46,453 nucleotides of DNA from Geitlerinema sp. S16 (lineage in GTDB: Bacteria; Cyanobacteriota; Cyanobacteriia; Cyanobacteriales; Geitlerinemataceae), in assembly GCA_011390275.1 (NCBI GenBank), contig JAABST010000034.1, positions 1 to 46,453 of the forward strand, read 5' to 3'. Every line of letters starts with the position of its first letter. Within the stretch, counting starts at the first letter, position 1. Shown piece by piece: positions 32,547-39,193 of this stretch. The notes beneath the pieces were generated by a model. That model made no database searches, had not been told where the DNA came from, and saw only the letters and a list, made by a program, of their open reading frames with translations. A program made the position numbers and the translations under genes.

Positions 32547-33383
32547 ATGTTGACGCTCCAGACTGAATTCACGCGCGTCCTCGAATTGTTTCAGCTACCC
32601 TTTATGCAACGAGCCCTAATGGGTGGTGTTTTGACAGGGTTGATGGGAGGACTGTTAGGAAGCTTTGTGATTCTTCGCCAGCTTTCGTTCTTTAGTGATG
32701 CCCTCGGACATTCTGCCCTGTTGGGGATTAGCCTTGGTTTTTTATTAGGCTTCGATCCCACCTGGGGCTTACTTCCCTTTGCTGTTCTCTTTGCGCTCTG
32801 TGTGACCTATTTCTTGGAACACACACATCTGTGGACAGACGCTTTGCTAAACGTTATCTACTCATCTTCCCTCGCCATTGGTGTGATCTTGCTCAGTTTT
32901 CGGGAAGGCTATCGAGGTGGCATTACCAATTTGTTATTTGGCGATATTCTTGCCGTGCAACGTACGGACTTGATTTTCAGTGCCTTGCTCTTGATGGTTT
33001 GCGTCGCCTTTATTGGTTTAACGCTCCGATCGCAAATTCTGCTGACACTTAATGAACCGATGGCAATCGCTCGCGGCGTTTCTGCTTCGGTTCAACGTAC
33101 TGCTTTTATCGTGCTATTGTCCCTGGTTGTTGGGATTTCGATTAAGGCGATCGGAGTCTTGCTGATCAGCGCCTTTGTTGTCATTCCAGCCTGTGCTGCC
33201 CGCCTACTCAGTCGCAGATTCACCCATTATATTTGGATATCCGCCGGACTCGGTGCTTTCAGTGCCGTCGTTGGAATGTTAGTCTCCGCACTGTTCGATT
33301 TACCCTCGGGGCCAAGTATCGTCACCGTTCAGCTTGCCTTTTTTCTGGGCGCTATTTTCATTACGAGGGTTCGGGCGTTTTGA
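32547..33383 (+). CDS. znuB: ZnuB, zinc ABC transporter permease
   Basis: A 278-residue ABC-3 family permease with eight or nine hydrophobic helices. Conserved blocks include MQRALMGGVLTGLMGGLLGS, FVILRQLSFFSDALGHSALL (the coupling region with the ATPase), LLISAFVVIPACAARLLS and, near the C-terminus, LPSGPSIVTVQLAFFLGAIF. It forms the membrane channel for zinc with ZnuC. Last gene of the Zur-regulated operon; a MITE-like element begins 28 bases after its stop. Confidence 0.94.
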   Translation: MLTLQTEFTRVLELFQLPFMQRALMGGVLTGLMGGLLGSFVILRQLSFFSDALGHSALLGISLGFLLGFDPTWGLLPFAVLFALCVTYFLEHTHLWTDALLNVIYSSSLAIGVILLSFREGYRGGITNLLFGDILAVQRTDLIFSALLLMVCVAFIGLTLRSQILLTLNEPMAIARGVSASVQRTAFIVLLSLVVGISIKAIGVLLISAFVVIPACAARLLSRRFTHYIWISAGLGAFSAVVGMLVSALFDLPSGPSIVTVQLAFFLGAIFITRVRAF

Positions 33384-33411
33384 TGGCGAGCTGACCGAAA
33401 AAATGGTTTTA

Positions 33412-33523
33412 TAGTGAGTTCACTAAAAAACGAAACATTCTGACTCTGTTCTGCCTTTCCGAAAACTGCGTTTCGACTCCGCTCAACGCTCTCAAGATGT
33501 TCTGGAAATGATTGAATTGACGA
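33412..33523 (+). mobile_element. MITE-like element, 112 bp, degenerate ends
   Basis: Bounded by TAGTGAGTTCACT and ATTGAATTGACGA, imperfect inverted repeats (9 of 13 positions), each flanked directly by TA. It aligns along its length, in inverted orientation, with the element at 41910-42045. Shared blocks are TGACTCTGTTCTGC near the left, CGACTCCGCTCAACGCTCTC (33474-33493), and ATGATTGAA at the right end. It lacks about 24 central bases of that copy. No coding capacity; TA flanks suggest IS630/Tc1-type mobilisation. Confidence 0.68.
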
Positions 33524-33563
33524 TAAAGCTATTGGTTGGATGGATCGTTTTTGCGTGGCCTTT

Positions 33564-33590
33564 GGTGGTGTGGCTGTGAAGGTCTAGCAT
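33564..33590 (-). repeat. Exact 27-bp copy of the first nine codons of the PHP gene
   Basis: Read leftward, this segment is identical to the first 27 bases of the PHP gene (28202 down to 28176), beginning exactly with its ATG and encoding MLDLHSHTT. Similarity stops sharply at both ends, and the continuation soon leaves the family pattern. It lies between two MITE-like elements. Either a captured gene fragment or a remnant of a duplicated copy. Confidence 0.8.
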
Positions 33591-33631
33591 AGGTCGGGTT
33601 GAGGCGATCGCGATCGAGTCCATTGATCTTA

Positions 33632-33768
33632 GAGTGCTGCACGGAAATAAATGTCCTAAAGTTTTCAGAATTCGAGCACTGAGCGTAGTCGAAGTGCGGC
33701 ACACCCAGGCTTCGACTACGCTCAGCCTTCATTAGCAAATTTTGGACAAATATATTTTTGGTGCACTC
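33632..33768. mobile_element. MITE-like element, 137 bp, with central REP-type hairpin
   Basis: Starts with GAGTGC and ends with GCACTC, each flanked by TTA. The outer 29 bases on both sides are imperfect inverted repeats (about 19 matches, including a second block TGTCC/GGACA). In the middle, CTGAGCGTAGTCGAAG (33679-33694) and CTTCGACTACGCTCAG (33710-33725) form a perfect 16-bp stem with a 15-nt loop. No coding capacity. Unrelated in its ends to the element at 33412. Confidence 0.62.
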
Positions 33769-33926
33769 TTAGTGATCCTAGCGAATGCAACTCGCATCGG
33801 TGCGCCGGTTGCTTGAGGTTGCGCCGATCGCGTTTATGTTCAAACGAAGCGAGCGACGATCACGATCGTCGCGGTCAATCCTTTAGAATCAGCCCTAACC
33901 CTGTTCCGCTTTACATCACCGAGCCT

Positions 33927-34580
33927 GTGAGCATCTCGTCTACTTCGACCCCGTTATCATCGCCAGCCATTATCTCCCCCGAGGTGGCGATGCTCCCCAA
34001 CCCCAACGCTGCCCCGGCCAAAATTGGCGTTCTCGCTTCTGGGAATGGCTCCAATTTCGAGGCGTTGATCCAGGCGATCGCCGACGGGCTGATTCGCGCC
34101 GAAATCCCGATCGTCATCTATAACAATCCGGACGCTGCCGTGGCTGCCCGCGCCCAACGCTGGGGCATTCCCGCCGTTTTGCTCGATCATCGCCAGTACC
34201 AAAGCCGCGAAGCCTTTGATTTTGACGTGGTGCAAACCCTGGCGCAGTATGGCGTGGAGTGGATTGTGATGGCGGGCTGGATGCGTCGGGTGACGAAGGT
34301 ATTGATCGATCGCTTTCCCCATAAAGCGATTAACATTCACCCGAGTTTGCTGCCAAGTTTTCCCGGTATCCGCGCGATCGAGCAGGCGATCGCGGCTGGC
34401 GTCAAAATCGCGGGCTGCACAGTGCATCTCGTCACGCTTGAAGTCGATGCGGGGCCGATCCTGATGCAAGCCGCCGTACCGATTTTGCCCGACGACACTT
34501 CGGAAACGCTACATGCCCGCGTTCAGTTACAGGAACACGCGATTTTGCCCCGCGCGGTGAAGCTGGCAATCGGTCAGTAA
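33927..34580 (+). CDS. purN: Phosphoribosylglycinamide formyltransferase (PurN)
   Basis: About 217 residues from GTG 33927; a later ATG (33990, MLPNPNAAPAK) begins right before the fold. Cyanobacterial PurN often has a short Ser/Thr/Pro-rich leader like SISSTSTPLSSPAIISPE, which is why I favour the earlier start. The fold begins IGVLASGNGSNFEAL. The formyl-transfer site is INIHPSLLPSFPG, with Asn and His as catalytic residues, and AGCTVHLVTLEVDAGPIL carries the catalytic Asp. It transfers formyl from 10-formyl-THF to GAR in purine synthesis. Housekeeping gene, standing alone. Confidence 0.93.
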   Translation: MSISSTSTPLSSPAIISPEVAMLPNPNAAPAKIGVLASGNGSNFEALIQAIADGLIRAEIPIVIYNNPDAAVAARAQRWGIPAVLLDHRQYQSREAFDFDVVQTLAQYGVEWIVMAGWMRRVTKVLIDRFPHKAINIHPSLLPSFPGIRAIEQAIAAGVKIAGCTVHLVTLEVDAGPILMQAAVPILPDDTSETLHARVQLQEHAILPRAVKLAIGQ

Positions 34581-34634
34581 CACACCCCATCACCCCACCT
34601 CAAGCCTCACTTTTCCTTACTCCCAAACCGCACA

Positions 34635-35480
34635 ATGCAACAGCGCTTAGTTTGCGTGACGGGCTTACCCCGCGCCGGTTCAACCCTCCTCTGTCAGCTT
34701 CTCGCCGAGCATCCCGAAATTTATAGCGACGGCATGAGTTCGGCACTGTTCGGCGCAATCCAGATGTTGCGGGCGCGGCTGAGTGACAGCGATTTTTTGC
34801 TCGCCCAGCTCGATAATGAATTCGATCGCGCCTATGCCCGATTGCAGCGATCGTGCCGCGCCTTCGCTAAAGCCTGGTGGGATGAAACCGACTGTTCGAT
34901 CGTGGTGGATAAAAATCGCGGTTGGCTGAATCAAATCGAGCTAGCCGAAGAGGTCGATCCAGAAGTGCGGATGGTGGTTTGCATTCGTGAATTGGGTCAG
35001 ATTTTTGGCTCGATCGAAGCACAACATCAAAAAACCGTCTGGCTCGATTTTCCCGACGATCTCGCCGGTCACTCTGCCTATAGCCGCGCCGAAGCTCTAT
35101 TCGCACCGAAAGGCGTCGTCGGCGGCCCGCTTACCTCGCTATGCGCCGTACAAGATCGCCCGCCGATACAGCAAGAGCGCTTATTTTTTGTCATTTTTGA
35201 GCATCTGATGGCGGAACCCCAAAAGGTTATGGCCGATGTTTATCAATGGCTCGGTGTTGCGCCCCATGCGCTTGACTTGCAAAATTTGACCGTACGCCCC
35301 CACGAGTCCGACAGCTACTACCGATTTAAATATCGCCACGCCACGCGATCGACCCTAAATGCACCGCGCCACCACGCAATCCCAGGACGGATCGATCACG
35401 ACCTCAAGCTAAAACACCGTTGGTTCTACGAAATGTTTTATCCCGGAGCGACACTACCCAAATTAGGCGAAAGCAAATAA
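34635..35480 (+). CDS. Sulfotransferase-family protein
   Basis: A 281-residue single-domain protein with the PAPS-binding loop VTGLPRAGSTLLCQLL (8-23) at the N-terminus and the 3'-phosphate region EVRMVVCIRELGQIFGSIEA in the middle. The C-terminal part (LFFVIFEHLMAEPQKVMADV) is typical of bacterial Sulfotransfer_1/3-like enzymes. Substrate unknown. It begins 54 bases after purN on the same strand but seems unrelated in function. The N-terminal domain of the 18.2-22.2 kb fusion is another member of this superfamily, so the cell may make sulfated surface molecules. Confidence 0.82.
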   Translation: MQQRLVCVTGLPRAGSTLLCQLLAEHPEIYSDGMSSALFGAIQMLRARLSDSDFLLAQLDNEFDRAYARLQRSCRAFAKAWWDETDCSIVVDKNRGWLNQIELAEEVDPEVRMVVCIRELGQIFGSIEAQHQKTVWLDFPDDLAGHSAYSRAEALFAPKGVVGGPLTSLCAVQDRPPIQQERLFFVIFEHLMAEPQKVMADVYQWLGVAPHALDLQNLTVRPHESDSYYRFKYRHATRSTLNAPRHHAIPGRIDHDLKLKHRWFYEMFYPGATLPKLGESK

Positions 35481-35511
35481 CACCGAATCAAGGCTGACCA
35501 GTCGGAAGAAA

Positions 35512-36849
35512 TCAGGTCTCCGAGTCAGAATAGGCGAAGGCATTATCCCAAATCCAATCAATCATTTGCTTCGATCGATCCAGCGACATCACGCGACATC
35601 GCTGCTGTGGCGTGATCGACAACAGCGGCGCAATCACAGGCTCGCCATTCTCATCAATATATTGACCCTTCAGATTCGCCAGATTATTTAATGGCCCCTG
35701 AATATCAAAGTCGATGATTGTGCCAAATTGCTGCTCCATCCAGACTTCGATCGTGTCGTCGAGTTCGTCCGGTGTCATCGGACGATTTTTGACCAACAAA
35801 TGATAATAAACCAGCAAAATTTCCTTGCATTCTTCCTCTTCTGCCGCATCAATTAACGAGCTAAAAACACTGGCATTACTGGCAATATTCCGGAAAAATA
35901 GCGTATCAGAAACATTCTTTTGAAATTTAAGCTGCTTGTTTTGATAGGTGCTGTACTGCTTAAAGGCAAAACCACCGAGGACAACGAGAGTTGAAACGAT
36001 CGTTAATAATAATCGTGTTAAATTTTCGGCATCTTCTTCACTAGCCTGAAACAGACCCGATTGAGGCGGATCAACATTGGGTATCCATAGTAGTAAGACC
36101 CCAATAATTAATAAAAGCTGCGGCAGTACCTTGAGCAAAATTGGAATGGCTGCCCCGATCGCCGGAACAAGAAACATCACCCGATCTTTCAAGGTCATAC
36201 TGATTTTGACATTCGGAAAGAGAAATTCTAAATCCGACTTCGGCACATTTTTATACAGCGCAACGTAAAACTTACCGGGCGTAAATTTCAGCTTGTCCAG
36301 CTTCATGCCCTTAGCTTCAAAATAGTCTGCCTCCTTATATTTCATCAGCAAGGCGACTCGCTCAAACGAATCGATCGTCACTTGCTTTTTCTTAAAGAAC
36401 TTCTTAACCTCGATCGTCTCGAAAATATCGCCCCGACAAAAGCAGGAAAAATACTCAAAATCATCGAATTCAACGTCGGTTTTTAGTTCGATCAGTGCTT
36501 CTTCGTTGAATGCCCGTTGTAAGCTCTCCTGAGAAATGGGCTTGTAGTTGGCACGATCTAGCACATTCTCGAACGATTTAACCAAACGCTGCTCACGATC
36601 GCGATATTCCTCTGGCGTTAAATCCCGAATCAATTTTGTAGCGCTATCGGGGTTAAACGGCGCAAAGGATTCTTTGATGGCTTCAAGATCCTGATGAAAC
36701 TCAAAGTGATAGTAGGCTGCGAGGATCTCCGAAAATTCGCGAAATTTCTGAGATTGCTGCGCATCGAGTTTGCCTTCGGCGAGACAGAGTTCGACTAGGT
36801 CACTGCGACGGTAGGGAATAAAAGCGTTTCGATCGGCGTACACGGCCAT
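35512..36849 (-). CDS. DUF3754 (TMEM143-like) membrane protein
   Basis: A 445-residue protein. The soluble N-terminal part begins RNAFIPYRRSDLVELCLAEG and includes RDLTPEEYRDREQRLVKSFE and the strand-rich DDFEYFSCFCRGDIFETIEV. A pair of hydrophobic segments follows (about 225-257, VMFLVPAIGAAIPILLKVLP then LLLIIGVLLLWIP), then a third (about 283-299, LLLTIVSTLVVLGGFAF). The C-terminal helix-rich part has FFRNIASNASVFSSLIDAAE, EEECKEILLVYYHLL and FDIQGPLNNLANL. This order is that of DUF3754 proteins, found in cyanobacteria, plastids and mitochondria (TMEM143). Function not established. Same strand as the upstream histidine kinase, 83 bases apart. Confidence 0.85.
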   Translation of the reverse strand: MAVYADRNAFIPYRRSDLVELCLAEGKLDAQQSQKFREFSEILAAYYHFEFHQDLEAIKESFAPFNPDSATKLIRDLTPEEYRDREQRLVKSFENVLDRANYKPISQESLQRAFNEEALIELKTDVEFDDFEYFSCFCRGDIFETIEVKKFFKKKQVTIDSFERVALLMKYKEADYFEAKGMKLDKLKFTPGKFYVALYKNVPKSDLEFLFPNVKISMTLKDRVMFLVPAIGAAIPILLKVLPQLLLIIGVLLLWIPNVDPPQSGLFQASEEDAENLTRLLLTIVSTLVVLGGFAFKQYSTYQNKQLKFQKNVSDTLFFRNIASNASVFSSLIDAAEEEECKEILLVYYHLLVKNRPMTPDELDDTIEVWMEQQFGTIIDFDIQGPLNNLANLKGQYIDENGEPVIAPLLSITPQQRCRVMSLDRSKQMIDWIWDNAFAYSDSET

Positions 36850-36932
36850 AGTTGAATGGGAGGAGAGTCGATGCGGTAGAGGCTGAACTTATGAAAAAAA
36901 TGACAAGTCTGTAGCGGGTATTTTCCCAGATT

Positions 36933-38393
36933 TCACACCGATTGTACGTTGTGGGCGACGGTAAATTTACGATGGTGTTCAAACGATCGCGTCGCAAAAA
37001 TAGTGGTGACGGTTGTGCCGCGATCGCACTGGCTGTCAATCATGACTTGGGCGGTGTGCCGATCGGCGATCGCTTTGACGATCGATAACCCGAGTCCTGA
37101 TCCATGCTCGCTGCCGAGCTGCCGGTGACGCGACGTATCGACACGATAAAACCGCTCAAAAATGCGCGTCAGCTCCTCGGGGGCGATACCGATGCCGGTG
37201 TCACGGATTTCGATGATCGTCTGGCGATCCGCCCCGTCTTGACGATCGCGCAAAATTACCTGAATCTCTCCCCGTTCTGGGGTGTAGCGAATGGCGTTGC
37301 TCAGGAGATTGGTCAACAGACGAGCGATCTGGTTCCAGTTGCCGTAGATGTTGTAGGGTTCGGCCTCTGGGCGATCGGCGGGATCGTCTGTCGCGTCGGG
37401 ACTCTGGGCGGTGTCTAGCGGCTGAAGGAGGGAATCGCGAATGTCGAGATGGAGCAAAAGCTGTTTTTCGGCGGCGATCGCCTGCTGTTCTTCGACGGTT
37501 TCGAGCAACAGGGCATCGAGGGGGATTAACTCAAATTCAGCGTCGCCCATCGGGCTATCGTGACGCGCGAGGAAGAGGAGATCGTCTACGAGCTGGCTCA
37601 GGCGGCGGGTGGTGCGCTCGACCACACTGAGCCGATCGCGAATACAGCTCTCGTCTGGCTCGCGTAGGGCGACCTGGATATTGGTTTGAATGCTGGAGAT
37701 CGGGCTACGGAGTTCGTGGGAGGCGTCGGCGGTGAATTGGCGCAGACGTTCGTAGGAGTCCAGCACGGGACGCATGGCGATGCCGGAAAGCCACCAGCCG
37801 ATCGCGCTAATCGCGACGACCATGCAGACAATGCCAAAGCCTAAATCAACGATTAAATCTTGGCTGGGTTTGGTGACTTCAAACCAAGGATGACTGACGC
37901 GCAGATAGCCGAGGGGTTGGCGATCGTGCTTGATCAGTTTGGTGATTTGGCGGAGTGGCTGGGGCGTGCTGTTGATAGCGGCGAGATCGGTGGCGAGATC
38001 GGATGAAGTCAGAGATACCGTGTGGCCGCTGGGGCTGAAATCGAGGGGGATATCTAAAATGCGATCCCAAGTCGTCCATAGCAGATCGCCCGTGGGGCTA
38101 AACCATTCGAGATCGATTCGATCTTCATTAAAATTTCGCGTGGTCTCGCTCCAGCGAAAACTGGCGGTGATATCGATCGTACTTCCCAGATTGACATTCC
38201 CATCATCTTCCTCCGGTGTCTCGATCACGAGCGATCGCTCCACGACCTCGATCACGTGCTTCAGGGTGTCATCGACACGATCGACCAACGTAACCCGGAC
38301 ATAGAGGTAGACACTCGCAGCAAAAAACACGAGCAAAACCGCCGTAACCGTGGCATACCAGAGCGCAAGACGACGGCGCGTTGCTTGAAACAT
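36933..38393 (-). CDS. Orphan sensor histidine kinase
   Basis: A 486-residue membrane kinase with two hydrophobic segments (about 13-31 and 182-203). They enclose a periplasmic sensor region of about 150 residues without a recognisable domain (contains EEDDGNVNLGSTIDITASFR). A HisKA domain follows, with H226 in FTADASHELRSPISS. The ATPase domain shows an N-box (ARLLTNLLSNAIRY), G1 (DTGIGIAPEEL), F-box (IFERFYRVD) and G2 (GSGLGLSIVKA). It has the usual arrangement of an EnvZ-type kinase; the signal is unknown. No response-regulator gene is adjacent, so its partner must be elsewhere. Confidence 0.93.
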   Translation of the reverse strand: MFQATRRRLALWYATVTAVLLVFFAASVYLYVRVTLVDRVDDTLKHVIEVVERSLVIETPEEDDGNVNLGSTIDITASFRWSETTRNFNEDRIDLEWFSPTGDLLWTTWDRILDIPLDFSPSGHTVSLTSSDLATDLAAINSTPQPLRQITKLIKHDRQPLGYLRVSHPWFEVTKPSQDLIVDLGFGIVCMVVAISAIGWWLSGIAMRPVLDSYERLRQFTADASHELRSPISSIQTNIQVALREPDESCIRDRLSVVERTTRRLSQLVDDLLFLARHDSPMGDAEFELIPLDALLLETVEEQQAIAAEKQLLLHLDIRDSLLQPLDTAQSPDATDDPADRPEAEPYNIYGNWNQIARLLTNLLSNAIRYTPERGEIQVILRDRQDGADRQTIIEIRDTGIGIAPEELTRIFERFYRVDTSRHRQLGSEHGSGLGLSIVKAIADRHTAQVMIDSQCDRGTTVTTIFATRSFEHHRKFTVAHNVQSV

Positions 38394-38434
38394 GAACGAT
38401 CCCCGCCCAATACGTCACTTAAATCCCAACTAGC

Positions 38435-38578
38435 TTAAAACAAGCCCAGCACGTCATCGGTCAGCAGCAACATATCAATGAGCTTGCAGGACAGAGCGAT
38501 CGTGGTTCCACAGCCTACAATAATGCCGCAATCGAAGATGAGTTCGAGGATGGAGGAGTGGGAGGTCTTGGGTAGCAT
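38435..38578 (-). CDS. Possible small membrane protein (47 residues)
   Basis: A short frame from ATG 38578 encoding MLPKTSHSS followed by a hydrophobic helix-like stretch (LELIFDCGIIVGCGTTIALS) and KLIDMLLLTDDVLGLF. The pattern is that of a single-pass membrane microprotein. It has no clear ribosome-binding site and I do not recognise a family, so coding status is uncertain. It lies between the histidine kinase and the 58-residue gene, on the same strand as both. Confidence 0.35.
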   Translation of the reverse strand: MLPKTSHSSILELIFDCGIIVGCGTTIALSCKLIDMLLLTDDVLGLF

Positions 38579-38663
38579 TGCGGGGTGGAATCTTGATCTG
38601 GGGAACAGCAAGAGCAGCAGGACACGATCAAGCGGATCGGTGCCGACAGATCTGTAGAGCTGG

Positions 38664-38840
38664 CTAGTCTGTGATCTTCAAGCGGCCACGGCGAACGGCA
38701 TAGAGCAGACGGTTGGTAATCTCGTGGCTCGATTCGTCTTGGCTCAATTCGGTAATTAAAATTTCCCAGTCTCGGCGGTGGATATAGCCCTTATCCCAGG
38801 CTTGGATAAAGATATTTTCGGAAGCGATCGCATTGAACAT
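38664..38840 (-). CDS. Small soluble cyanobacterial protein (58 residues)
   Basis: ATG 38840 has GAGG seven bases upstream (GCGAGG-TTACAAC-ATG). The protein starts MFNAIASENIFIQAWDKGYI, continues HRRDWEILITELSQDE, and ends with the basic segment RLLYAVRRGRLKITD. It is charged and helical, without a membrane segment. Composition, a good ribosome site and an in-frame HIP1 motif right after the start support a real gene. It resembles small conserved hypothetical proteins of cyanobacteria, from memory and not tested. Function unknown. Confidence 0.68.
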   Translation of the reverse strand: MFNAIASENIFIQAWDKGYIHRRDWEILITELSQDESSHEITNRLLYAVRRGRLKITD

Positions 38841-39193
38841 GTTGTAACCTCGCGCTTTTGGCGGTCGTTAAATTTCTTTTTTAGTTGTTCCTATTATCCG
38901 CTTGGGGCGACATTGTTTCAGCGATCGGCTCCCCCCTGAAGACGTGACAGTTCATGGCCTAGAGGTGTGACGCCGATCGCAATGGGGATCGCAAATATCT
39001 GAGATCGATCAATCCGGTAAGTCGAGGTCATCAGAAAAAGCGTCACAACTCGCTAAAGTAATCGCAATGGCTCGGGGCATGGTAAATCTAGCGATCGCAG
39101 GTGAACCTTTAGCCGATCTGAAGATCGATCAAACATTCACCGATCGACGCCCCCAGATCGAGACCGTCACCGATCGCTGCCGTTTTCCTTAAG
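38841..39193. other. Divergent intergenic region before aas
   Basis: About 350 bases between the leftward small gene and rightward aas. It contains HIP1-related motifs, including one in a short 41-codon frame (39067-39192), but nothing I can call a gene, terminator or operator. Both promoters should be here. Confidence 0.5.

Larger units (their letters stand above)
33384..33926. other. Element-rich intergenic region between znuB and purN
   Basis: A 540-base stretch without an intact gene. In order it holds a 112-bp MITE-like element (33412-33523), about 100 bases that include an exact 27-bp copy of the start of the PHP gene (33564-33590), and a second, unrelated MITE-like element with a central REP-type hairpin (33632-33768). 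The rest (33772-33926) should contain the purN promoter. Confidence 0.7.

Noticed and set aside
33492..33704. Leftward 70-codon frame containing MLDLHSHTT
   Set aside because: Runs through two repeat elements; only nine codons match the PHP family, so I treat it as a fragment rather than a gene.
39067..39192. 41-codon frame before aas
   Set aside because: No ribosome site or recognisable pattern; probably chance in HIP1-rich DNA.
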